Below are positions 31,535-42,529 of a DNA stretch of 64,000 nt, piece by piece (position 1 is the first letter of the stretch; every line of letters starts with the position of its first letter). The notes below the pieces were generated by a model. That model searched no databases. It was given only the letters and a program-made list of their open reading frames with translations, and was not told the origin of the DNA. This stretch comes from Melanopsichium pennsylvanicum (taxonomy: Eukaryota; Basidiomycota; Ustilaginomycetes; Ustilaginales), in NCBI GenBank assembly GCA_900208305.1, contig OAPG01000001.1, forward strand, positions 992,001 to 1,056,000. Reading direction: 5' to 3'. The position numbers were made by a program, and so were the translations under genes.

Positions 31535-33079
31535 TGTCAGCTCGTCGGAAGCGTCTGCATCTGTCCCGTCTGTTTTATTGTACCACCATGCATGCGTCCG
31601 TCTCATCCAGCGGCTCGATAGCTGTCGCGATCAGCGATAGCAAGCACGTGTTCTAGCTGAACAGCTCGACGTGTCCTAGCTCGCTGTTCTCACGACACGA
31701 TTGGCCGTGTATGCAGTACGGACTAGCGAAGGTTTGCCAAGTGTAATGGGTCTGCGGTTGTATTTTTGTTTTGTTTTCATCGTTTGATTAACCTTTTTTT
31801 TCCCTCAGAATTTGGTTGATCAACCACCGCTGTCTTTGCGAGTGTGAACAAGTGTGTGACTTGACTGTCTGAGTATGAGTACCAAATGAGCCACGGATGT
31901 CAACAAGGAATCGATGGAGACCGAGGTGGAAAGAGCCGCTTGTACCAGATGAAGCGAAAACTGCAGGATGGACGAGGTTGGTAAAGGCGAGCGAAAGGCG
32001 AGCGCAGAAGTAAGGGTCTTCTGGTTGAAATTTTGCCGTTCCTTAGTATGCACTGGCGTTGAGATGTATCCCCTTCTCTAGTGTGATGTAAGTAATTGTA
32101 TTGTACAGTACATCTAGTGTGTCAAAGAGTGTACATACAGTAATAGTCGCACAGACGCGTGTCCACGCCGTGTTTGCACTTGGTTTCAGACGCTCGAATC
32201 TGCTGTGAAAAGAAGTGGGTTCCGAACAAGTATACAAGAAAAGGTGGGTCCAAACGAATCTGTGAATGCGTGCATCCACCAGCCAGCCGAGACGCAGTGG
32301 CCAGCTGTGAGCCAGGTTAATACTTTTTATTTTTGCAGCAGCAACATGGGAGAGTCAGGCTTAATTATCAATTCCCAATTTCGGTGGGTGCGTTTTTAGA
32401 GCGCAAAAGGGGTCCAATTCCTAACAGTCTCGGAGAGGCAGCACAAAGAAGCAGCAGCATTAGTAGCATTAGTAGCAGCAGCAGCAACAGCAGCATCAGT
32501 CAGATCCCGAAACAGCATTTGCTCTAAACTGTACGGAGTGTTTCGGTCACCTGAATCAAGTCGATCCGTCAATGCCTTGCTTGATACTGTAGCTACTCTT
32601 TGCCTCTTTCAGTATTGATCGTCCACAGCAGCTGACTTCCTTTTGACCAACACATGCCCATCTTCTCGCTTCGGTTTCGGTTCGTTCGTCTTTTCTTCCT
32701 CCAACCTCCACGCAATTGCAGTTCGACCGAGCTGCTAGTCATTGACCACAATTGCATCACGACATCTCGTATCACATCCACTGGCATTCTTACCCTCCAC
32801 GGTGCGTATAACGAAACCAACACATCCGGATCCAGGACTGCTACCGGCTACCCAAGTATACCACCTCTCCCCCATCACTGGCAGAGCTTATCGTGTTGCT
32901 GCGCTCACCCAACCGCAGACACATTGTCGCCTTTCATGCTAAGCTGATACGCCAACATTGAGCGAGCGTGCTTGCATCCATATCGCTCCAGGGTGCACAG
33001 CCTCTGCTGCCACTTGGCCACATAGCCACAGCTGCTTCCCATAACTCACATCACACCTTTTTGAAGGCCCCGACGTGTC
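31535..33079. other. Intergenic region, 1.55 kb
   Basis: Contains the UPF0658 3' flank and the MIT-gene promoter. An AGC/AGT-type triplet-repeat cluster lies at about 32450-32510, and the palindrome-like word TGTACAGTAC at 32102-32111. The last 400 bases are pyrimidine-rich, as before many genes here. No coding sequence supported. Confidence 0.45.
32448..32509. repeat. Imperfect AGC/AGT triplet repeat
   Basis: Runs of AGC and GCATTAGTA units, with three to four consecutive AGC units in places, in non-coding DNA upstream of the MIT-domain gene. Confidence 0.7.
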
Positions 33080-36000
33080 ATGGCTCAACCCACATCATCC
33101 ATACTTCGTGCTGGGCTCGAGACTTCGTTCCTTTCCTTCGAGGACGGTCCCAACTCGCCAAATCCAGCTCAACCCATCGACGATTGTTCCGCTCCACTAT
33201 CGCATCACATGTCTCCAACTTATGCTTCTTCCACCACTGCAGGCGTCGCAGCCATCTACCAACGCCAACAGCCAGCCTCACCCGATGCATCAGTGCCCGA
33301 ATCAGGCTCAAGTCGCGATTCACCTTTCAAGTCCTCGCGACTCGCAAAGTTACGCTCCGACAGCTCCAGACAGCTTGCTGCTGCAGCTTTTGCAGATGCT
33401 AGCGATGCATCCAATCGCTTCGAGTCTCTGCACGCTTCGCCGCCCCGCGTCACGGGCAAGCCACCGAGCACGCGCGGCAGTCGTTTAGGCGCTCTCTTAG
33501 GCAGGTCACTCCAGGGCAATGATGGCATTCATTCCAGAAACGCTTCTTCTTCCACCAATCAGACCGAAGCAAACTCATCAAACGACTCGAGCTTCTTTGG
33601 TCGACGCAATCGCTCCAAGGCGGTTCCAGCCAACGAAGACATTGTCGAATCTCCACATCAGAGCGCGGCTGCGTCTTCTTCATCCGCGACCAAATCCTTC
33701 GGCACAAACACGCGCTTGGATTCGCCAAGGGCCACCAGCGCAATGGGCATGCTTGACTCTGAGCCCGACTCTCCCAAACTTGACAACGAGGGTGCCAACG
33801 ACTCAAGAAGCGGCATGTATCGACCAACAAGACCTTCATCTCAATCCAATCTGCTCGACGCCATCTTAGGCGGTACAGCTCGCAACTCGGGCGGCCTTCC
33901 TTCCAACAGTGCTCCGCAGCAGTCTCGAGGCGGCCGCTTGGGTCGCCTTGCCTACAAAAAAGACGACTCGATAGCCTTCATCGCACAATCTCGGAATGCA
34001 TCCCACCAATTGACGACAGGCCCACGAAATACCTGCATGGAAGACGCAGATCATCAATCACAACCGGGTCCAAGCTCGAATCCAACAGCCTTTGCTGCCA
34101 CTCGAGGTCTTGGTTTTGAATACGTTGCGAGGCCCTACATCAGCGAAAGAACAGGCAGCGCAGACACACGCGCGTATGCTAATTCATCGGCCTACGGCAA
34201 CGCTTCTGATGTTACCCAAAGCTTGGACCACACCGATGCAGGTGACACCGAAATGGGCGTCGCCTCCACATCGGCTCATACCCAACCTATACCACCATCT
34301 AGCAATACGTCGTCACGAGCACCATCGGTAGCCGGCATGTACTCTGGTAACTACCACAATCGATTCAGTCGGCAGCTCGGGCAGGAACCATCCCACGATT
34401 CCGAGATGCATTCAAATCGATCCTCGGCGGATGCGCACAATGCTCCACCGGCTGCGTCTCGGTCATCGTATGAGAAGCGCAGAAGTTCGCCGCGCGGTAC
34501 TCTCTCCGACGCAGCCATTGCAGAATTGGGCACTATGCCAGGCGCTTCGGCTGGCTCGCTGCTCAATGCGAACGGTGCTCCGCTCAGCAGCAAGAACATT
34601 CTCACCATCGCTTTGCAAAAAGCGCAGAACGCAGTGCAGCTGGACAGCGTCAACAACGTCCCTGAAGCCATTTCAGCGTACAAGCAGGCAGTGCGCCTTT
34701 TGGAAGAGGTGATGGAGCGTATTGCTCCTCGCAATGGCAAGCGGTCCCGTCCTAGCAGAGAGGAGGAGCGTAGGAGATTGCGCGTTATCCACGACACCTA
34801 CGCCGATCGCATTCGATTGCTGTCGATGATCTACTCTCCGAACGAGTTGGACACCAATGATGAGACCACCGACACGAGCTTCAGCAGCAATGCACAGCCA
34901 GCATCTACGAAAGCCGACTGGCTCGATCGCGTCCGCGACGACAGTCAGGAGGATTCTAACATGTATACGCCCAAGTCGAACGATGGCCATCTTGACCCCA
35001 CTGTCCAGAACTCACCGAGAGGTGACGCCCAGAGCTTCTTGTCCATCACACCGGTGCGCACTGCCTTTGCCGCGTCCCCCCGCCAAATGCCCAGTCAGCC
35101 TCAGCAGCCGCCACAGTCTCAGTCACAATCGCAGCCACAGCACCCATGGCCAAGATCGCCACCCATGCCAAACGCACAGCTATCACCCACTCTCGAAGGC
35201 TCGCCCCGTCATCGTCCACGGAATGATGTCCGACCGGGATCTCGAGACTCCCGAAGCAGTCGTGCGTCGATCTCTGTCTCGATCGCGGACGAGCAAGAAG
35301 CGCAAGACCGCCGCATTCCGCCACCCGTCATTGCTGAAGAGATGCCTCGTATTTCGATCGAGGCCACTACCCCTGAAGTTGCCACTGCAGCGAAGGCTAC
35401 ATCTTCCTGGAAGGAGGTTCAACCGCTCCGCGATGCAGCAGCCCAGGTGCGTGAAGCAGAAGTGCAACAGCATGGAAGGTCCGATTCCGATAGCTCTTAT
35501 CTGAGCACCACAACGGCAGGAAGGCTGAAACCTACCGCAGGCTTGTCCACCCGTGCTTTTGGGTTGGATGACGAAGTGCGTACTCCCGTGACACCCTACT
35601 TTGACGCGAGTGGCGAGGTTGGGCTCCCCGACGAGCGCGGTGTCAGTCCCATTGACTCCCCAGCTAGGCAGCAGAAGCTTTCGTTGCCTTCGGCCATCAA
35701 GCCTAGGATCGAAGCCGTGGTTCCGGACAAGCCTGTGGAGAGACCAGTCAAGATGGGACTGGCGCAACGCGCTCGTGCGCTCAGTTTCAAGGGTCCTTTG
35801 CTGCGTCAGAAGGCCTCTATGCCTTCGCTGGGTGATCGGAGAAAAGGAGAGTCGACAGCCACGATCAACGGTGCGGCCGCCACACCAACGAGTCAAGCAC
35901 ATCGACCAGGATCAGCTGGCTCGCCTTCGTCAGAGACAGCGGCGTCGATGGCTCGCACCGACTCAAACAACGACCACCCTACACCATGGAATGTCGAAGA

Positions 36001-37711
36001 GGCGAATTACAACATCACCCTTCGGCCTGGTTCCAACCGTCCGCGAGCCTCGACTGCATCGGCACTAGTCAGCCCAACGGTTTCAGCCGGGACTATCAGC
36101 CAGCGTCGCAAGAATGCGCAAATCAGCGAACGCTTCATTCAAGGCCAAGCGAATGAGTTGGAAGAACTTGGCACGGTCGACAAGGAAGCACGTCCTGGCT
36201 GGATTCCCATGTCAGCAAGACAGAGGTCCACATCCCAACCAGGATCGCGTCGGCCTTCGATCCCGGCTGCTTTTGTAGTTGCTAATGCCAATGCTTCTGG
36301 CGGTACGCTTCCATCGACGCTTGGTGGGATGGGGACTAATGGGGAGAAGGTGCCCCCACCGGTGCCCGATCTCGCTCAAACCCTATCTGCGCTCGATCTG
36401 AAGCGCACAACTGTTGAGATCAAAGCAACAACAGGAGCAGCTGCCGCTGCTGGCGACGTTTCGTTTACGACTACCAATGGAGGCGATGCATCCATTTCGT
36501 CGCTCGCTATGCCTCTCCCGAGGTGTTTACTCGATCCATCCTCGGAAGCCATCAGTCTCAGCACCACTGCGATCAACCATAGCTCGTCTTTCCTCATTAC
36601 CGACATTTTCCCAAGTGGTCTCCCGTCGCTAGCTGCGGGCGCACCCTCGTACGCATCCGCGGCACAAACCTCCACTATACCACCTCCGCATTCGACGCTT
36701 CCTACCGCACCGCACGTTTTGCTTCGACCGTTCTTTGTGCTCAACCAACTCCACCGATCCATGATCTCGGGAGCCCAGATCACTCCGCGTCTGTACCTGC
36801 CCTCGACGGTATGGCGTCAGGCGGGTGTCAAGCTGGTGAGTGTGGAAACCAAGATGCGAGCGATTGAGAGTTTGTTGAATGGGTTGAAGAGCGTGGAAAA
36901 GGGAGGCGAGGCGTTGTTGATACGGTTGGGGAGTGGGGGTGGGTTGGAGACTTTGAATGCGAATCGATTTTTGAAATGTTTGGCAGAGTGGGAGGCGTTA
37001 TTGGTTGAAGTGCAGAATAGTTTGGCAAGGAAATTGCCGTTTATTATCGAAGCGGTCGGAAAAGGTGGCGTGAAAGATGGTTCCGGTAAAGATGGTGGTG
37101 GTGGCAAAGAAGGGATTGATGGGGGAAATGGGGGTGGAGCAAAGAGTAAAGGATTTGGGGGAGGATTTGGTAGTAGGTTGCTTACAAGAGGATTGGATAG
37201 GATGACGGGAGGTGCTGTGGGTGGTGGTGGGGGACAGGCTAAAGCGGTAGATTCGAACACGATCAGTGCCTATGTCGATGCGTTGATCAAGCTGTTCGAG
37301 AGGACTAGTGTGATCAGTACTCATCTAACATGGGTGTTGATTGCGGATGGGACCATCGCTACTGCTGATGCTACTGATGCTGCTGCTGCTGCTAGTGCGA
37401 CAACGAGTAGCTTATTGCTAAGAAAGGGTGGAGTGGTAATGAGTCCAACATCGACCACATCAGCAGCAGCAGCAGAAGGAGGTGGAGGTTCAGGTGTTGT
37501 ATTGCATAGTCCAACAACGGCAATAGGTGTTGCACACACCAATCGTACAGCTTATTCAGCTTTACCGCAACAATTGAGGATGAGTATACAGTTCAAGTTG
37601 AAAAGGAGTAGCGAGTTTATGCAAAAGGTGGTGTTGGCGTTTGTATTGCAAGATGTGGGGATCTTGTTGGATCGATTGGTTCGAAAGGGTGAATGGCATG
37701 TTTGGGGATGA
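33080..37711 (+). CDS. Large MIT-domain protein
   Basis: Single exon, 1543 residues. The first about 500 residues are low-complexity (Ser, Asn, Ala, Arg). An MIT (microtubule-interacting and trafficking) three-helix bundle lies at about 505-590: ALQKAQNAVQLDSVNN, then EAISAYKQAVRLLEEVMERI and a charged third helix ending YADRIRLLSMIY. MIT domains bind ESCRT-III tails, so a role in endosomal or membrane trafficking is inferred. A long disordered region with many Ser-Pro sites follows. A conserved C-terminal region begins at about 1213 (LRPFFVLNQLHRSM) and continues to the end, interrupted by a Gly/Lys-rich loop (about 1327-1390) and an Ala/Thr/Ser-rich loop (about 1430-1480). I do not recognise this C-terminal domain. 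The last 600 bases use more A/T-ending codons than the rest. Confidence 0.82.
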   Translation: MAQPTSSILRAGLETSFLSFEDGPNSPNPAQPIDDCSAPLSHHMSPTYASSTTAGVAAIYQRQQPASPDASVPESGSSRDSPFKSSRLAKLRSDSSRQLAAAAFADASDASNRFESLHASPPRVTGKPPSTRGSRLGALLGRSLQGNDGIHSRNASSSTNQTEANSSNDSSFFGRRNRSKAVPANEDIVESPHQSAAASSSSATKSFGTNTRLDSPRATSAMGMLDSEPDSPKLDNEGANDSRSGMYRPTRPSSQSNLLDAILGGTARNSGGLPSNSAPQQSRGGRLGRLAYKKDDSIAFIAQSRNASHQLTTGPRNTCMEDADHQSQPGPSSNPTAFAATRGLGFEYVARPYISERTGSADTRAYANSSAYGNASDVTQSLDHTDAGDTEMGVASTSAHTQPIPPSSNTSSRAPSVAGMYSGNYHNRFSRQLGQEPSHDSEMHSNRSSADAHNAPPAASRSSYEKRRSSPRGTLSDAAIAELGTMPGASAGSLLNANGAPLSSKNILTIALQKAQNAVQLDSVNNVPEAISAYKQAVRLLEEVMERIAPRNGKRSRPSREEERRRLRVIHDTYADRIRLLSMIYSPNELDTNDETTDTSFSSNAQPASTKADWLDRVRDDSQEDSNMYTPKSNDGHLDPTVQNSPRGDAQSFLSITPVRTAFAASPRQMPSQPQQPPQSQSQSQPQHPWPRSPPMPNAQLSPTLEGSPRHRPRNDVRPGSRDSRSSRASISVSIADEQEAQDRRIPPPVIAEEMPRISIEATTPEVATAAKATSSWKEVQPLRDAAAQVREAEVQQHGRSDSDSSYLSTTTAGRLKPTAGLSTRAFGLDDEVRTPVTPYFDASGEVGLPDERGVSPIDSPARQQKLSLPSAIKPRIEAVVPDKPVERPVKMGLAQRARALSFKGPLLRQKASMPSLGDRRKGESTATINGAAATPTSQAHRPGSAGSPSSETAASMARTDSNNDHPTPWNVEEANYNITLRPGSNRPRASTASALVSPTVSAGTISQRRKNAQISERFIQGQANELEELGTVDKEARPGWIPMSARQRSTSQPGSRRPSIPAAFVVANANASGGTLPSTLGGMGTNGEKVPPPVPDLAQTLSALDLKRTTVEIKATTGAAAAAGDVSFTTTNGGDASISSLAMPLPRCLLDPSSEAISLSTTAINHSSSFLITDIFPSGLPSLAAGAPSYASAAQTSTIPPPHSTLPTAPHVLLRPFFVLNQLHRSMISGAQITPRLYLPSTVWRQAGVKLVSVETKMRAIESLLNGLKSVEKGGEALLIRLGSGGGLETLNANRFLKCLAEWEALLVEVQNSLARKLPFIIEAVGKGGVKDGSGKDGGGGKEGIDGGNGGGAKSKGFGGGFGSRLLTRGLDRMTGGAVGGGGGQAKAVDSNTISAYVDALIKLFERTSVISTHLTWVLIADGTIATADATDAAAAASATTSSLLLRKGGVVMSPTSTTSAAAAEGGGGSGVVLHSPTTAIGVAHTNRTAYSALPQQLRMSIQFKLKRSSEFMQKVVLAFVLQDVGILLDRLVRKGEWHVWG

Positions 37712-37726
37712 AAGTTACTGAGAAGG

Positions 37727-37728
<2 letters not shown>

Positions 37729-37757
<29 letters not shown>
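37729..37757. repeat. Poly-T tract, T29
   Basis: Uninterrupted run of 29 T, 18 bases after the MIT-gene stop codon. Confidence 0.95.
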
Positions 37758-38384
37758 CATTGATAGGAGAAAGTAAGGCAATTTTTTATTGTTACTGATA
37801 CCAAAGGGGTTTTTTTTGGAATACCGTTTCATGTGAGAATGTGATAGTATAAAGACATGATGAGGGGTTGTACGATTGATGAGAAGAGAGGACAGAGAGA
37901 GATAGAGAGTGGAAGGAGGTTGAGTTAGAAGAGTGTTTCGAAGTGGATTGTGTATGAGAGAGTGTGGGGAAGGGGAAGTTTTGGTGATTTATGCTTGTTA
38001 AAATTGGAAAGTAAAAATAAAAATAAATAACTCCATTTCCCGGTTATGCCTTACAATGCTCACTCTTATATCTTGCCTTCATGATCAACCATGATGAAAA
38101 AGCAAGAAATCGTACAATTTTTTTTTATGTTTTTTTTTGCCAAACTTGAATCTGTTCCAAAATTGCAAAACTGACAAAATCACTTCTCTCTCTCTTTAGT
38201 CAATATCATCATTTGGTATCTATAATGGTCTTTAGCTTATTGCATTGTGTTTACAATCACCCTCCCATCTCCGTTCGTACTGACTTTTCAAACCAAATTC
38301 GCATCCATCCTCGCTCAAGATCCTAAATTTCAATCAGTAGTACAAAAGCCAAAGTTACAGTATGTCAATCCAGAAACGAAAACC

Positions 38385-38411
38385 AAAAAAAAAAAAAAAA
38401 AAAAAAAAAAA
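38385..38411. repeat. Poly-A tract, A27
   Basis: Uninterrupted run of 27 A, 421 bases before the 3' end (stop codon) of the minus-strand SUR7-type gene. Confidence 0.95.
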
Positions 38412-38636
38412 CTTCAATCGTAAACCCACGTATAACAACATGGCTGAGGTACATCAAAAACACAATAATGATAATAAAAGCATAAATGCAGATCAAAGAG
38501 TGCCAGGATTGGGTATGAAGGCTACAGCATGGATAAACAGATAGAAACGTAAAATCAACGTGAGAACGTCGTCGCTCCCCAAGTCCAAGGGAGATTATCG
38601 AAAGCGAAGCGAAAGATGAGAGCGGATGCAAACATT

Positions 38637-38641
<5 letters not shown>

Positions 38642-38673
<32 letters not shown>

Positions 38674-38704
38674 TGTGTGTGTGTGTGTGCGTGTGTGTGT
38701 GTGT
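38642..38704. repeat. GA/GT compound microsatellite
   Basis: About 14 GA units followed directly by about 16 GT units with one C interruption. Lies in the 3' flank of the SUR7-type gene. Confidence 0.95.
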
Positions 38705-38831
38705 TTCCAACATTTGATGTGATGTACGAATTAGAAGTAGACAAATGTGCCTTTGAAGGGAAAAAGTGCTTCTGCCCGCTCTTCCAAATTGTCGCCCTGT
38801 ACGTGCCCTTTCGTGGTTAAAAAGAAAGGGA

Positions 38832-40140
38832 TCAGAAGTCATCCGAGCGACCAGTGCAGCAGCTGAGAATGTAAGGAACAATCGCAAGCACACAAGCCAC
38901 GAAAGCGGCCCAAGTGATCCAGAGAGCGTTTCCATAGCTGACGGAAACTCCGTACTGTTGCTGACCAACACTGTCCTTAGCCTTTGTGTAGATTGCAGTC
39001 AAAATAGCAGCGCCGATACCGAGCAAAAGTGCAGCAAGCAGTGCGATGAAAGCGGCTCCCAGGAAAGCAAATCGATGGCTGAGCAGACCAGCAATCCAGG
39101 AGAGGAGAGCAAGGCAGGAGCCGATAAAGATGAGGTACATGGCGGGCTTGCTGTAGTCGCCGAGGTAGTTGGAATCGCGGAAAGTGCTCTGAGGCAAGAA
39201 GTTCTGGATCTCAGTCCTGGCATCTTGAGGAGCATCGGCGAGAATGGCGTCAAGGGGGAGGAATTCGAATCCGAAGCTGCGTTCAGAGCACGAACGTCGG
39301 CTGCCGGATGGCTGGCCAGCACAGTACCTGTAAAGACCCCATTGATAGTCGTTGCGAATACCGTTGCCAGCGCCAACGGGAGCAGCCTGGTCGCTCGCGT
39401 AGAGGTTGCTCACATTAGCACCGGATTGCGAAAGTGCATTGCCAAGACCAGAGGTGTCGACAGAGACGTAGCGGATGTTGCGCGTGACAATGTTGTTTGT
39501 GAGCTGACCAATGTTGGCAAACACCATCAAGATCACAGCCGCAAAAGTGAGGAATTCGCCTGTGTGGATGCAAAAGTAGGGATGGAGAGGCGAGATAGTG
39601 GTGCGCATTCGAGAAAAAGGCGCGGCGGTGTGTGATTGGCATGGTCGTTCGCAAAGGATTGTGTTGAGGTTGTGAGAAGAAGTGATACAGGAAAGAAAAA
39701 GATTCGAGATTAGCACACTTGTTCGTAGGAGGCTTATGAGAAAGGAAGCAGCGGTGCATGCCAGGCAATTTGTATCATATCTGCTCCGAACTCGAACCAA
39801 TCGGGCTACGTGCTGCTAGGATTGCGCTGCCTTGCCATCAATCGTTTACTGGGGCTCGCAGTTGTGTGTTTTTTTTTAGAAAAATACAACGCAAACACCT
39901 TCGTCGAGCGACCAGAAAGGGTTGAGAGAGAACGGTGATCCACTTTGTCTGGTAGAGAGACACGAGTATGCGGACAGCCGTCCAGCGAGATGTTTTGATC
40001 CCAGGCCGTGAACCCAAGCAGCATGCGCGTCTGAGTGGGCGGATGTAGCCTGGGCCCAACTCACGCACATGGCAGCACGGATCGCTGTGAGTGCAAATAG
40101 GAAACTTACCAATTCCGACGCAAAGACCTCTGAAAACCAT
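38832..40140 (-). CDS. SUR7/PalI-type four-span plasma-membrane protein
   Basis: Two exons: 40140-40110 (31 nt) and 39559-38832, giving 252 residues. The 550-nt intron starts GTAAGT and ends CACACAG. Joining restores the family's N-terminal start MVFRGLCVGIGEFLTFAAV with the first membrane helix and NIGQ. An extracellular loop contains WGLYRYC, a claudin/SUR7-like W-x-x-Y-x-C pattern, and further Cys. Three more helices lie near YLIFIGSCLALLSWIAGLL, FLGAAFIALLAALLLGIGAA and WITWAAFVACVLAIVPYIL. Proteins of this type mark eisosomes or sense pH at the plasma membrane; which applies here cannot be told. The product ends with a short polar tail. The very short first exon is easily missed by annotation. 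Confidence 0.82.
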
Positions 40141-41282
40141 GTTGAACTATTTCCGAGTCAAACCGAAGTGGTCGTTGGATGGGGTATAATGGGGTCAAGT
40201 GTGTTGAAGTCCAGGAATGAGGTCCGGGTGTGGCAGTTGTGAGCTGTGTTGATGGAGACGTAGGGTACTGGTTGTTGTTGGCAATTGTGATGGTGATGAT
40301 TGTGAAGAGGATACGAGGGGCTGGGACGAGATAAATAAAGTCGGGGAGCTGTCAAATTGAAATGCAGAGTCAGCAACGACTAAGTGAGGTGCAAGCGGAT
40401 GGAGGGCAGGTTGAGCGAAATGACGATGATACTTGTTGAATCGAAGCACAGCCGAGGGGAGGAGTGAAAATGTGACTGACCAAGTGCAAAGTGACAGTTT
40501 GCATGCAGTATACGGTGCTCAGTAGTGCTGATCTTGATGAATTCATACATAAACGTTGATCGTGGTCGATTCTCATTCATCGTGCAAACAAGCTCAGAAA
40601 GCGGAATGTGCAAGCTTTGCGAGGGTAACCAAGCTGCAATTCAATTCAATTATTGAGGCCGACAGACGAGACAGCGTAAGGTCGAGAAAAGTTTGGGCTA
40701 TTTTGAGTTGTCTATAAAAAGTTATGACTTAAACGTGCGGCGGGGAGAACAAAAGTGGCTCTATCTATCAGCGTCCGACGAAACAAGAGTGACAGAGTGT
40801 GGGTCTGAGGCGCAAATGCTGTAGATCCTAACTGGACCAGTCACAAGTCACGATTAAAAAAATAATTAGTATTAAATACACTACACAACACTGAGCGGAG
40901 TTTGAGGTTGGTGCATTCTGTGATATGATGCCGTTCAAGTAGTTTCAGAGACAGATACACATACACACAGACGAATAGGCGAGTTGGTGACGACGATCCT
41001 TTTTCAGCAGAGCCTGCAGCCGAAATCCAAGCTGCAGATGTCATCAAATCACACATCACCGCATTTCGCAAGTCTTCCGAAAACAGCATTCGCATACTCC
41101 TCTGTGCTGGTTCGTGTTGAAATTATTCTGCAAGGCTGCACCGATGATCCTTATGCCCAATCGTCACTTCGACCCAACCAATTTTTTTTGACAGGGCAAC
41201 CGCCTTCTCTCACTGCCGTCATCCTCCACTCAGCATACTTTTTCTGCGCTGTGGAATCACAGTACAATCACAGGATAGCTCG
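40141..41282. other. Left part of gene desert, SUR7 promoter side
   Basis: No gene supported. CpG dinucleotides occur at normal frequency here, unlike the adjoining stretch to the right. Pyrimidine/purine-biased DNA just upstream of the minus-strand gene fits its 5' UTR and promoter. Confidence 0.4.
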
Positions 41283-41672
41283 AAATAAATACAGATAATA
41301 ATTTCTTTAAACATGAATCTGCAAATCACACTTCATTAGAATGGGAGCTGTTGCCAAGACACACTGCCAATCTATGCTAAAATTAACCTTGCTCCATCTG
41401 CACCTTGAAGATGACCATCAGTTGGGACAGCATCATCACCCTTGATTATCTATCACAACTTGCACCCACTACTGCTGCATATGCCCAATCCCAGTTTGCA
41501 AAAACAGTGCTCCCTGATAAGATTGGTATCAAGAAGGTGATGGTATTTGAGCATGTGGAAGAGATGAGAGCACAGAATTGCATCCATGCAGACTCAGTTC
41601 AATTTCCAGCTGAGATAAAGAGAGTCCGGCAGAGATTGTTAAGCCTGCAACAACATCATCACACTTTTCATT

Positions 41673-41960
41673 TGTCAGGACCGACATGCTGTCTACGCGT
41701 GTGTACATCAGTTCGATCTAACACTGGAATGCCGGAGGGTCGCCTACAGTGACACCGACGCCACAAACAACATATATTCTAACCATCTCTCCTACGGGGG
41801 TTGCCTAAGGGCCTCAGTTGCATGTATTACTTAGTTTGCTCACCAGCAACAGAGTTCTTTGCGCCTCCCCATTTACATCGCCTACGACCACTCCATACCC
41901 ACAGTCATTAACCTCCAAACGTAGCCGCCACTGCGGTCCTCAGATCCTACAGTCCTAACA
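41673..41960 (+). mobile_element. Solo LTR, copy 1 (288 bp)
   Basis: Begins TGTCAGGACC and ends CCTAACA, the TG...CA ends of long terminal repeats. It aligns without gaps over its whole length to the reverse complement of copy 2, about 86% identical by eye, most differences being transitions. Flanking pentamers are TCATT and ATATT, matching at three of five positions, so its target duplication is decayed or it was rearranged. No internal retroelement coding sequence is attached on either side. Confidence 0.8.
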
Positions 41961-42231
41961 ATATTGTAGAGTATTCTATTGTACACATAGCCTCCATGTG
42001 CTCAATAGCATGGGAGAATTGCATTGCTTGAGCATAGCCAAGAAAAGATGAGAAGCTGACAAAACCATAAATTATGCTCTCTTTTGGATCTCCCCAACTC
42101 ACTAAAGGTAGATGACAACATGAATTCAACACTTTGGCACCTTTCCAAGCCAGCATTCACTGCTGCATGCAGTAGATTGTCGTTATCTCCACCTAAGCCC
42201 TCAGTTTGCTGTGATCAATTAGAGACCCCAT

Positions 42232-42529
42232 CATTGTGTTATAACCGTAGGGTCTGGGAAGCGCAGTGGCGGCTACAGTTGTAGGTCAATGGCTGCGGGT
42301 ATGGAGAGGTTGTAGGCAACGTAGGCAGGAATGCGCAAAGAACTCTGTTGCTAGTGAGCAAACTAAGTAATACATGCAACAGAGGCCAGTAGACAACCCC
42401 CACAGGGGAGATGGTCAGAATGTAGGTTGTTTGTGGCGTCGGTGTCACTGTAGGCGACCCTCCGGCATTCCAGTGTTAGATCGAACTGGTGCACACATGC
42501 GTAGGCAGCATGTTGGTCCTGACACATTG
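42232..42529. repeat. Target-site duplication pair CATTG around solo LTR copy 2
   Basis: CATTG at 42232-42236 and again at 42525-42529, directly abutting the LTR ends. Confidence 0.85.
42237..42524 (-). mobile_element. Solo LTR, copy 2 (288 bp, inverted)
   Basis: Reverse-oriented copy of the same LTR, exactly the same length. On the plus strand it starts TGTTATAAC and ends CCTGACA. It is flanked on both sides by a perfect 5-base duplication CATTG (42232-42236 and 42525-42529), the expected length for Ty1/copia or Ty3/gypsy integration. This marks a real insertion followed by LTR-LTR recombination that removed the internal region. Confidence 0.88.

Larger units (their letters stand above)
37712..38831. 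other. Convergent 3' region, MIT gene / SUR7-type gene
   Basis: A 1.1 kb AT-rich stretch between two stops on opposite strands. It holds T29, A27 and a GA/GT microsatellite, listed separately. No coding sequence supported. Confidence 0.5.

Noticed and set aside
41405..41752. 115-codon frame crossing into solo LTR copy 1
   Set aside because: It begins in CpG-free repeat DNA and runs across the LTR boundary, so its second part is LTR sequence read by chance; it starts with TTG.
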